A stretch of DNA of 7,502 nucleotides from an uncultured Paraprevotella sp. Lineage in GTDB: Bacteria; Bacteroidota; Bacteroidia; Bacteroidales; Bacteroidaceae. Below, one piece after another: positions 1 through 5,178 of this stretch. Below the pieces are notes generated by a model. It was not told the DNA's origin, searched no databases, and saw nothing but the letters and a program-made list of their open reading frames with translations. The position numbers and the translations under genes are program-made. The DNA lies in assembly GCA_900770805.1 (NCBI GenBank), contig CAAGLP010000196.1:1-7502 (forward strand), in the 5' to 3' direction. Each line of letters begins with the position of its first letter. Position 1 is the first letter of the stretch.

Positions 1-1
1 A

Positions 2-163
2 TATGCAGCCTTTTCCGTTAGTCAGTCGGTTGTTGATAAAACAATAGAATATATAAACAATCAACTTGAACATCACAAGAAGAGAACGTATAGAGAAGAG
101 TATCTGGAGTTTTTAGAACTATATAATATTAAATATAACGAACGATTCGTTTTGTCGGATTAA
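2..163 (+). CDS. IS200-like Y1 transposase, C-terminal fragment (cut by window edge)
   Basis: An open frame enters from the left edge and ends at TAA 161-163, giving 53 residues that begin YAAFSVSQSVVDKTIEYINN. The run 'YAAFSVS', then 'YINNQ', then 'EHHKK' and an acidic/aromatic tail matches the C-terminal end of Bacteroidetes IS200/IS605-type transposases (Y1_Tnp, HUH single-strand nucleases). By family knowledge the Tyr of the YINNQ helix (codon 50-52) is the likely nucleophile that attacks DNA. The HUH metal-binding histidines would lie upstream, outside the window. The DNA is clearly more AT-rich than the housekeeping genes to the right, consistent with mobile origin. The stop is only 22 bp before cdsA. 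I see no obvious IS200-type right-end palindrome in that gap, so this may be a domesticated or decayed copy rather than an active element. Whether the gene is intact upstream cannot be judged. Confidence 0.72.
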   Translation, partial: YAAFSVSQSVVDKTIEYINNQLEHHKKRTYREEYLEFLELYNIKYNERFVLSD

Positions 164-185
164 CCTCTTATTCCTATTCAATAAT

Positions 186-1049
186 ATGAAAAATCTTATT
201 TTACGAACAATCACCGGCATAGCCTTTGTGGCGGTTCTCGTTGGTGCTATTGTCTATAGTCCTTTCACCTTTGGCGCATTGTTCGCCGTAGTGTCAGCGC
301 TCTCTACATTGGAGTTCTGTAAGATTGTCAACCAGCAGGAAGGTGTACACACCAATCCCTTTATATGTGTGCTCTCAAGCATACTGTTGTACTTTGCTTT
401 CTTTGCATACAGTTGTGGCTATGCCAATATGCTTATAATTCCGGCAACGGTCTTTTTGCCCTATCTGGTTACTATGGTCTACCTCTTGGTTAGCCATTTG
501 TATTCATGTCGCCAGAGCGCTCTTGCCTCATGGGCATATACCATGATGTCTCAATTGTACGTGTCTCTGCCCTTCGCCCTCCTCAATTGTGTGGCGTTTG
601 TGCCATACCCCATGGGGCCGTTGGGTACAGCTTATGTCTACATGTATCCGTTGGCAGTATTCATGTTCCTTTGGAGCAGCGACACTGGTGCGTATTGTGT
701 AGGTTCCCTGTTGGGTAAGAAGATCCCCTATCGTCTCTTCCCTAGTATTTCGCCCAACAAGTCATGGATTGGTAGCATAGGTGGTACCGTTCTTGCCGTT
801 GCTGTGGGTGCAATCATTTCGCGTTACGAACCCTCTCTCACGCTCCTGCAGTGGATGGGCTTCGGTCTCGTCGTTGCTATCTTCGGCACCTGGGGCGACC
901 TTGTAGAGAGTCAGATGAAGCGCCAGCTTGGTATCAAGGACAGTGGCAACGTGCTTCCTGGTCATGGTGGCTTCCTGGATCGCTTCGACAGCAGTCTGCT
1001 TGCTATTCCTGCTTCTTTGATTTATATATATACCATTTGGAGCATGTAG
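186..1049 (+). CDS. cdsA: Phosphatidate cytidylyltransferase (CDP-diacylglycerol synthase)
   Basis: This inner-membrane enzyme converts phosphatidic acid and CTP to CDP-diacylglycerol and pyrophosphate, the branch-point precursor of phosphatidylethanolamine and acidic phospholipids. The 287-residue length is normal for the family, with about eight hydrophobic segments from residue 5 to the C-terminus. The complete CdsA signature lies at residues 242-268: S242, K245-R246, K251-D252, P258-G-H-G-G262, D265-R266 and D268. Upstream conserved blocks are SSDTGAY (164-170) and SPNKSWIG (189-196). Together these make the call secure. The ATG at 186 is the first start after the transposase stop and leads straight into the first membrane helix (LILRTITGIAFVAVLVGAIV). 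No clear Shine-Dalgarno or promoter is visible in the 22-bp gap, so expression may come from upstream. In many Bacteroidetes cdsA follows ftsH; here a transposase fragment takes that place. A hairpin at 1088-1127 follows the stop. Confidence 0.97.
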   Translation: MKNLILRTITGIAFVAVLVGAIVYSPFTFGALFAVVSALSTLEFCKIVNQQEGVHTNPFICVLSSILLYFAFFAYSCGYANMLIIPATVFLPYLVTMVYLLVSHLYSCRQSALASWAYTMMSQLYVSLPFALLNCVAFVPYPMGPLGTAYVYMYPLAVFMFLWSSDTGAYCVGSLLGKKIPYRLFPSISPNKSWIGSIGGTVLAVAVGAIISRYEPSLTLLQWMGFGLVVAIFGTWGDLVESQMKRQLGIKDSGNVLPGHGGFLDRFDSSLLAIPASLIYIYTIWSM

Positions 1050-1087
1050 TTATAGAACCTGCCAATATATTATATAAGGTATATGTT

Positions 1088-1127
1088 AGTATCGGGTTTG
1101 GAAGGCTTCACTTCCAAGCCCGATACT
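1088..1127 (+). terminator. 17-bp hairpin downstream of cdsA, possible terminator
   Basis: The left arm AGTATCGGGTTTGGAAG (1088-1104) pairs with the right arm CTTCCAAGCCCGATACT (1111-1127) around the loop GCTTCA. There are 17 pairs, one of them a T·G wobble. It begins 38 bp past the cdsA stop, where a terminator is expected for the plus-strand unit. The following bases (GTTATGTAAGG) are not a T-tract, so the structure may be a 3'-end stabiliser or a weak terminator rather than a classical intrinsic one. Confidence 0.55.
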
Positions 1128-1173
1128 GTTATGTAAGGTGATCGCCACTTTCCGGAAGGCTTGATTTTACTGT

Positions 1174-1280
1174 CACTGAGGACGTGAATTTGTCCTCACC
1201 GACGACGCACCTTTGTTCTCAGTGACAACGCACCTTTGTTCTCAATGAGGACGCACCCTTGTTCTCAATGAGGACAAATT
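1174..1280. repeat. Tandem array of 23-bp units, each a potential stem-loop
   Basis: Four 23-bp units lie head to tail at 1181-1203 (degenerate), 1204-1226, 1227-1249 and 1250-1272, followed by a truncated start (GAC) at 1273-1275. The last three are nearly identical, with core GCACCTTTGTTCTCA. In the best copies a unit reads GAGGAC, 8-nt loop, GTTCTC or GTCCTC, then a 3-nt spacer (1178-1197 and 1247-1266), so each can fold into a 6-bp stem. The arms of the two middle copies are imperfect. The array edges are also inverted repeats: AATTTGTCCTCA (1187-1198) against TGAGGACAAATT (1269-1280), 12 bp perfect, and TGTCACTGAG (1171-1180) against CTCAGTGACA (1218-1227). No ORF of note crosses it. The function is unknown. 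Confidence 0.8.
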
Positions 1281-1331
1281 ATCCCCAATCGGTCATTAGC
1301 GCGTAACATCCTAATGACCGATTGGGATAAT
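1278..1331. repeat. 21-bp bulged hairpin (long inverted repeat)
   Basis: The left arm 1278-1299 and the right arm 1311-1331 are reverse complements over 21 bp, apart from one extra C in the left arm (CCCC at 1283-1286 against GGG at 1324-1326). The loop is the 11 nt CGCGTAACATC. The stem is too long and lacks a flanking T-tract, so it is not a typical intrinsic terminator. It overlaps the edge of the 23-bp array by three bases (1278-1280). It could be a palindromic insertion, a processing site, or a transcription barrier between the two convergent genes. Confidence 0.75.
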
Positions 1332-1350
1332 GGCAGATATGGTGGTATTA

Positions 1351-1393
1351 TAAAAGGTGCGGAGCCATCTGCTTTTGACAGATGACTCCGCAC
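1351..1393 (-). terminator. Intrinsic terminator of the DUF349 gene and its operon
   Basis: Read on the minus strand, the arms at 1393-1379 and 1371-1357 form a 15-bp GC-rich stem (GTGCGGAGTCATCTG with CAGATGGCTCCGCAC) around the loop TCAAAAG. One pair is a G·T that is a wobble only on the minus strand and a C·A mismatch on the plus strand. The stem is followed immediately by CTTTTATAAT (1356-1347). It lies 24 bp beyond the DUF349 stop at 1417. The orientation-specific wobble and T-rich tail both indicate termination of minus-strand transcripts. Confidence 0.85.
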
Positions 1394-1416
1394 GGTTTGT
1401 CTATAGCGCGTTAACG

Positions 1417-3111
1417 TTATTCCTCTTCCTTCATCTTCTGTGCCATGATGGCAAGTTCGGCCTTGAGAGCTTCTACCTTCTTCTGCATCTGGTCTACCAG
1501 AGAGTTGCCCTTCTTGGATGATGCGGTGAGGAAACCGATGTTGTTCTCATAGGTACGGATCTCAGCCTGCAACTGCTCATAGATGCGCTGCATGCGCTGG
1601 CGGTCGCCACCTGCTGCTTCCTGTATCTTCTGGAAACGTCCTGCTGTGCGTGCCTGGATGCGTGCACCGCGTGCACGGTCGTAGAGTTGGTCGCATACCT
1701 GGCGATACTGTGTGTAGGCCTGGTCTTTCTCCTTGAAGGGAACATGACCTACGGCATTCCACTTGGCCTGCAGAGCCTTTACCTCGTCCAGATTTATCTC
1801 GCCCTCGTTGCTGAGCATAGCCTGGAGCTGTGCAGTAATCTCCTGCTTCTGCTTGAGGTTCTGCTTCTGTTGGTCGCGCTCGCCGCTATTGGCCTGCTTT
1901 TTGGCATCGAAGAAGGCGTCGCATGCGGTGGTGAACTCCTTCCAGAGCTGGTCGCTGTATTTGCGAGGAACGGGACCTGTGGCCTTCCATTCCTTCTGCA
2001 GAGCCACCAATGCATCGGTAGCGGTACGCCAGTCGGTGCTGGTGCTCAGTTCCTGAGCCTTGGCAACGAGTGCCTTTTTCTTTTCCAGATTCTCGGCCTG
2101 GCCGTCCTTGATGTTCTTGTAGAATTCTGCCTTGCGTGTGAAGAACTGGTCGCAGGTACTGCGGAAGCGCTCAAAGATGGTGCTGTTCTGCTTCTGGGGT
2201 GCAAAACCTATGGTGCGCCATTGTGCCTGCAGTTCCAGAACCTGCTTGGTGAGTGCATCCCATTCTATCTTCTTGCCCTCGGCTTCTGCCTGCTGGAGCA
2301 GTGCTTCTGCATGTTCGCACAGGGCTGTCTTCTTCTCGAGGTTCTCTGCTTCGCGTGCCTTGATACTCTCGAAGTGTGCCTGATGACGCTTGTTTATCTC
2401 TGTAGATGCATTCTTGAAGCGTGTCCAGAGGTCTTCGCGCAGGTCGCGCTCCACGGGACCGGTCTCCTTCCACTGCTGGTGCAGGGCCTGCAACTGTCCG
2501 AAGGCGCTGATAACGTCCTCCACAGCAAGCAGTGCTTCTGCCTTTTCGCAGAGCTCGGTCTTTGTCTCCAGATTCTTGCGGAAGTCGTAGTCGCGCATTT
2601 CGTGGCCCAACTTCAACAGGTCGTAGTATTGTTCGGTGTAGAGTTGGTAGTTCTTCCAGATTTCTGTGCTCTGCTCTGCAGGAACAGCACCGATTTCCTT
2701 CCAGGTCTGTTGCAGTTGCTTGAACTGGTCGAAGTTTGCGCCAGCCTCCTCGGGAGTGGTGGCCAGTTGCTGGATCTGGTCCAGAATCGCGGTCTTGCGC
2801 TGCAGGTTCTCTGCACGCTCCTCCTGAATGCGGAGCTGTTCGGCCGCACGGCGTTCGCGTATGGTCTGCATAGCCTGACGGAATGTTTCTTCCTGTGGAT
2901 CCATTACGGGAACGTAGGTTGCGGGGTCGCCACCCTGTTCGATGTACTCCTGGCGTGCCTGTTGGAGCGCCTGGTTGTGATAACGGTAGAAGAGTTGCTT
3001 GAGTTGTTCTACATCTGCCTTCTCGGGGATGAGTTCTGCCTGTGCCAGTTCCTGTGCACGTGCCACAACCTCTTCTTTAGTGTTGAGCTGTATGTTTTCT
3101 ATATTTTCCAT
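1417..3111 (-). CDS. DUF349 repeat protein, coiled-coil rich
   Basis: The protein has 564 residues and is rich in Gln, Glu, Lys and Ala. It contains five DUF349 repeats of about 77-84 residues, each marked by a Trp at residues 137, 214, 298, 375 and 451 within a 'WK.iG.vp' core, followed by an aromatic motif such as 'FRSTCDQFF'. A 'NLExK' helix start precedes each repeat (near 102, 180, 257, 341 and 418). The N-terminal 60 residues and the tail (about 500-564) look like helical coiled coil. There is no signal peptide or membrane segment, so it is probably cytosolic. The molecular function of DUF349 proteins is not firmly established, and I assign none. The start ATG at 3109-3111 begins MENIENIQLN. 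No TAnnTTTG promoter is visible in the 177 bp upstream, so it may be read through from corA. A strong terminator follows at 1351-1393. Confidence 0.93.
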   Translation of the reverse strand: MENIENIQLNTKEEVVARAQELAQAELIPEKADVEQLKQLFYRYHNQALQQARQEYIEQGGDPATYVPVMDPQEETFRQAMQTIRERRAAEQLRIQEERAENLQRKTAILDQIQQLATTPEEAGANFDQFKQLQQTWKEIGAVPAEQSTEIWKNYQLYTEQYYDLLKLGHEMRDYDFRKNLETKTELCEKAEALLAVEDVISAFGQLQALHQQWKETGPVERDLREDLWTRFKNASTEINKRHQAHFESIKAREAENLEKKTALCEHAEALLQQAEAEGKKIEWDALTKQVLELQAQWRTIGFAPQKQNSTIFERFRSTCDQFFTRKAEFYKNIKDGQAENLEKKKALVAKAQELSTSTDWRTATDALVALQKEWKATGPVPRKYSDQLWKEFTTACDAFFDAKKQANSGERDQQKQNLKQKQEITAQLQAMLSNEGEINLDEVKALQAKWNAVGHVPFKEKDQAYTQYRQVCDQLYDRARGARIQARTAGRFQKIQEAAGGDRQRMQRIYEQLQAEIRTYENNIGFLTASSKKGNSLVDQMQKKVEALKAELAIMAQKMKEEE

Positions 3112-3183
3112 AATCTTGTTGATAGTTTCGCTATGAATGCTAAGCCAATGACGCTTCTGCTATTTTGTCCTTTTCCCGTTCTT

Positions 3184-3288
3184 CCTTTCCTCTTTCCTCT
3201 TTCCTCTTTCCTCTTTCACCTTTCACCTTTCTCCTTTCTCCTTTCTCCTTTCATCTGTACTCTGTACTCTGTCATCTGTACTCTTTCC
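3184..3288. repeat. 7-bp polypurine/polypyrimidine tandem array (15 units)
   Basis: Fifteen consecutive 7-bp units fill exactly 105 bp with no phase slip. In plus-strand reading they are CCTTTCC, TCTTTCC three times, TCTTTCA, CCTTTCA, CCTTTCT three times, CCTTTCA, TCTGTAC twice, TCTGTCA, TCTGTAC and TCTTTCC. The minus strand, which is the sense strand of the flanking genes, is almost pure purine over the GAAAG-type units. The array ends directly at the corA stop codon (3289-3291) and lies 73 bp ahead of the DUF349 start. Such phased simple repeats can change copy number by replication slippage, and the purine strand could form triplex or R-loop structures. Both consequences are inferred. Confidence 0.9.
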
Positions 3289-4215
3289 TCAAATCCACTT
3301 CTTGTGTCTGAAGAACCACCAGAACAGTACGGTTATGCATGCCGTCAGAATGATGGCCACGGGGAAGCCCCACCATGCGCTCTCCATGCCATTGATCAGG
3401 TTCATACCGAACAATGAGGCTATGAGCGTGGGGAACATCATGATAATGGAGATGGACGTAAGCATCTTCATGACCTGCGACATGTTATTGTTGATAAGGT
3501 TGGCGTAGGTATCCATGGTGGAGTCCAGAATGTTGGTGTAAATACCTGCTGTTTCTCTGGCCTGTGCAAACTCGATGTTTACGTCCTCGATGAGGTCGGC
3601 ATCCAGTTCGTCCACCTTCAGTTTGAACTTCAGCTTGGAGAGCAGTGTCTCGTTGCCTCGGATGGAGGTAACGAAGTATGTGAGCGAATCCTGCAGACGC
3701 GACAAAGCGATGAGATCGGCATTATCCACCTTGCGGTCCAGGTTGCGCTTGCTCTGGTCTATGAGCGACTGTATCTGTTTCAGACGTTTCAGGTACCATA
3801 CGGCGCTGCTCAGGAACAGACGGAACACCATGTCCACGGAGTCGGTAAAACCGAGACCGCGTCTCTGCTGGTATGTGACGAAGTCTATCATCATGTTTGT
3901 TTCGAAGTTGCACACCGTAATGCAGATGTCGCCCTTCATGATGATACCCAGCGGTATGGTGGTGTATGGTGTACGTGAGCGCACTTCCTTGACGTATGGG
4001 ATACGCAGGATTATAAGAACCCAACCCTCGTCGCGGTCATAGCGTGGCCGCTCGTCGGTATCGGCAATGTCGCCCAGGAAGTATTCCGGTATGCCCAGTG
4101 TCTGCTCCAGAAACTGGGTGTCGCTTTCATCGGGGCAGGTAACCTGAACCCAACAGTTTGGTTCCCACTCTTCGATGGCTCGGAGTCCGTTTTGTGTATT
4201 CCAGAAGGTTCTCAC
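3289..4215 (-). CDS. corA: CorA-family divalent metal ion transporter
   Basis: This is a 308-residue inner-membrane transporter for Mg2+ (or Co2+/Ni2+/Zn2+), working as a pentamer in characterised relatives. A soluble N-terminal domain (1-245, with long helices from about 125 to 245) is followed by two membrane helices (about 250-269 and 283-301) and a basic tail RHKKWI. The hallmark GMN is at residues 270-272, at the end of the first membrane helix. The following loop reads LINGMES rather than the classical MPEL form, which is common in divergent CorA proteins, so the ion preference is uncertain. The start is GTG (4213-4215): an in-frame TAA lies four codons upstream, and the next internal Met is at about residue 93, inside a conserved domain. 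The gap to ksgA is 116 bp and carries a possible -7 element (4256-4263), so corA may have its own promoter or be co-transcribed with ksgA. Confidence 0.93.
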   Translation of the reverse strand: MRTFWNTQNGLRAIEEWEPNCWVQVTCPDESDTQFLEQTLGIPEYFLGDIADTDERPRYDRDEGWVLIILRIPYVKEVRSRTPYTTIPLGIIMKGDICITVCNFETNMMIDFVTYQQRRGLGFTDSVDMVFRLFLSSAVWYLKRLKQIQSLIDQSKRNLDRKVDNADLIALSRLQDSLTYFVTSIRGNETLLSKLKFKLKVDELDADLIEDVNIEFAQARETAGIYTNILDSTMDTYANLINNNMSQVMKMLTSISIIMMFPTLIASLFGMNLINGMESAWWGFPVAIILTACITVLFWWFFRHKKWI

Positions 4216-4255
4216 TTCAGTACGTTATTTGATGTCGTTCAGACAAAAATGCCTA

Positions 4256-4263
4256 CAAATATA
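4256..4263 (-). promoter_or_regulatory. Possible Bacteroidetes -7 element ahead of corA
   Basis: The minus strand reads TATATTTG here, matching the Bacteroidetes -7 consensus TAnnTTTG, about 40 bp upstream of the corA GTG. Two TTTG boxes lie upstream, ending 12 and 24 bp from it (4276-4279 and 4288-4291), but neither has the usual spacing of about 19-21 bp. The promoter is therefore only half supported. No clear terminator for ksgA separates the two genes. Confidence 0.4.
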
Positions 4264-4331
4264 TAAAAAAGTAGTCAAAAGAGCGGGCAAAAGTGTCTTT
4301 TTTTGTTAAATACCTGGTCTTTTGTCCGTTT

Positions 4332-5099
4332 TTATTGACGTCGGGCTGCAATGTCGTTGGTCAGTTGGACGAATTGCTCCACGGAGAGCTGTTCGGGTCG
4401 CATCGTGCCGAAGGGATGCTCGGCAGGTATGAGTCCTTTTAGCGAACCTCGTAGCATTTTACGCCTTTGTTGGAAGCTCTGTTTTACTATGCGTGTGAGC
4501 AGGGAAACGTCGCATCCCGGATCGGTTACCCCGTTGCGTGTCATGCGTATGACGGCAGAATGTACCTTGGGTGGAGGGTTGAACACACCGGGAGGCACGG
4601 TGAAGAGATATTCCACATCGTACCACAACTGTATGAGTACCGTAATGATGCCAAAGGCCTTTGTGCCGGGCTTGGCGGCCAGGCGTTCGGCCACCTCCTT
4701 CTGTATCATGCCAGTACAACAGGGGATATAGTCCTTGTAGTCCAGCATCTTGAAGAATATCTGCGAGGAGATGTTGTAGGGGTAGTTGCCCGTGAGTACG
4801 AACTGTCCGCCCTCGAATGTGCGGTCGAGGTGCATCTTCAGAAAGTCGTCGGCAATGATGTTGTCCTCGAAATCGGGATAGGTGCGTCTGAGGTAATCCA
4901 CGCTCTCCGAGTCCAGTTCCACCACCTTCAGGGGGCGGGGCTTCTGCATCAGGTATTGCGTCATTACGCCCATGCCGGGGCCCACCTCCAGCACGGGAAG
5001 GTCGGGACAGGCATCTACGGTATCCGCAATGCGGCGTGCTATGCTCAGGTCTGTCAAAAAGTGTTGCCCGAGAAACTTTTTCGGCTTAACGAGGGACAT
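4332..5099 (-). CDS. rsmA: 16S rRNA (adenine(1518)-N6/adenine(1519)-N6)-dimethyltransferase
   Basis: Also called KsgA. It uses S-adenosylmethionine to dimethylate two adjacent adenines in the 3' terminal hairpin of 16S rRNA, a late 30S maturation step. Loss in other bacteria gives kasugamycin resistance. With the ATG at 5097-5099 the protein has 255 residues. Motifs in order are KKFLGQHF (7-14), the SAM loop LEVGPGMG (37-44), the acidic E61 ending motif II, DDF (84-86), the catalytic NYPYNI (105-110, an NxPY variant), VFNPPPKVHSAV (172-183) and QQRRKMLR (210-217). An ATG nine codons upstream (5124-5126) is in frame. It falls at the predicted transcription start of the promoter at 5128-5159 and adds only MQKYKKIPY, so the shorter start, with the family-typical opening MSLVKPKKF, is preferred. 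It is divergent from the YbhN-like gene and probably heads a ksgA-corA-DUF349 unit. Confidence 0.96.
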   Translation of the reverse strand: MSLVKPKKFLGQHFLTDLSIARRIADTVDACPDLPVLEVGPGMGVMTQYLMQKPRPLKVVELDSESVDYLRRTYPDFEDNIIADDFLKMHLDRTFEGGQFVLTGNYPYNISSQIFFKMLDYKDYIPCCTGMIQKEVAERLAAKPGTKAFGIITVLIQLWYDVEYLFTVPPGVFNPPPKVHSAVIRMTRNGVTDPGCDVSLLTRIVKQSFQQRRKMLRGSLKGLIPAEHPFGTMRPEQLSVEQFVQLTNDIAARRQ

Positions 5100-5115
5100 A
5101 TATGGGATTTTTTTG

Positions 5116-5123
5116 TATTTTTG
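5116..5123 (+). promoter_or_regulatory. Possible -7 element for the YbhN-like gene
   Basis: The plus strand reads TATTTTTG, an exact TAnnTTTG match, 55 bp ahead of the GTG at 5179. No TTTG stands at the expected -33 position, so support is partial. If real, its start site (about 5127-5130) lies inside the ksgA -7 box, making the two divergent promoters face each other and overlap. Confidence 0.4.
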
Positions 5124-5127
5124 CATA

Positions 5128-5159
5128 CGAAGATACGGAGATTTAAGTAATGTACCAAA
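5128..5159 (-). promoter_or_regulatory. Bacteroidetes-type promoter for ksgA
   Basis: On the minus strand a TTTG (5159-5156) is followed, after exactly 20 bp, by TATCTTCG (5135-5128). This fits the Bacteroidetes housekeeping pattern TTTG-N19-21-TAnnTTTG with one mismatch in the -7 box. Transcription would start near 5121-5125, which leaves about 25 nt of AT-rich leader before the ATG at 5099 and rules against the longer KsgA start at 5126. Confidence 0.72.
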
Positions 5160-5178
5160 GAAATCGCCTTTTTATTTC

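Noticed and set aside
141..151. AACGATTCGTT palindrome at the end of the transposase gene as an IS200 right-end hairpin
   Set aside because: It is only a few base pairs, lies inside the coding frame, and lacks the longer imperfect stem expected near an IS200/IS605 end.
1174..1280. CRISPR-like array
   Set aside because: The units are directly adjacent with a constant 23-bp period. There are no unique spacers and no cas genes nearby.
1687..3417. 576-codon open frame on the plus strand, opposite the DUF349 gene
   Set aside because: It is a shadow of the Gln/Glu/Ala-rich DUF349 gene: the product is an unnatural Leu/Cys-rich string with no family resemblance, and it crosses the 7-bp repeat array and the corA end.
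4216..4331. Intrinsic terminator after ksgA
   Set aside because: Only a weak AAAAG/CTTTT stem is present beside an A/T run, too unstable to call; read-through into corA is equally likely.
5100..5126. Longer KsgA start at the ATG at 5124-5126
   Set aside because: The predicted promoter places the transcription start at about this ATG, and the nine extra residues are not part of the family's usual opening.
4467..5150. 227-codon open frame on the plus strand, opposite ksgA
   Set aside because: It lies wholly antisense to a textbook KsgA with all motifs, and its translation matches nothing recognisable.
4972..5178. N-terminal extension of the YbhN-like gene to an ATG at 4972
   Set aside because: It would overlap ksgA by over 100 bp and cover the ksgA promoter. 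The added residues (Arg/Ser/Cys-rich) are unlike the family, which begins just before the first membrane helix.
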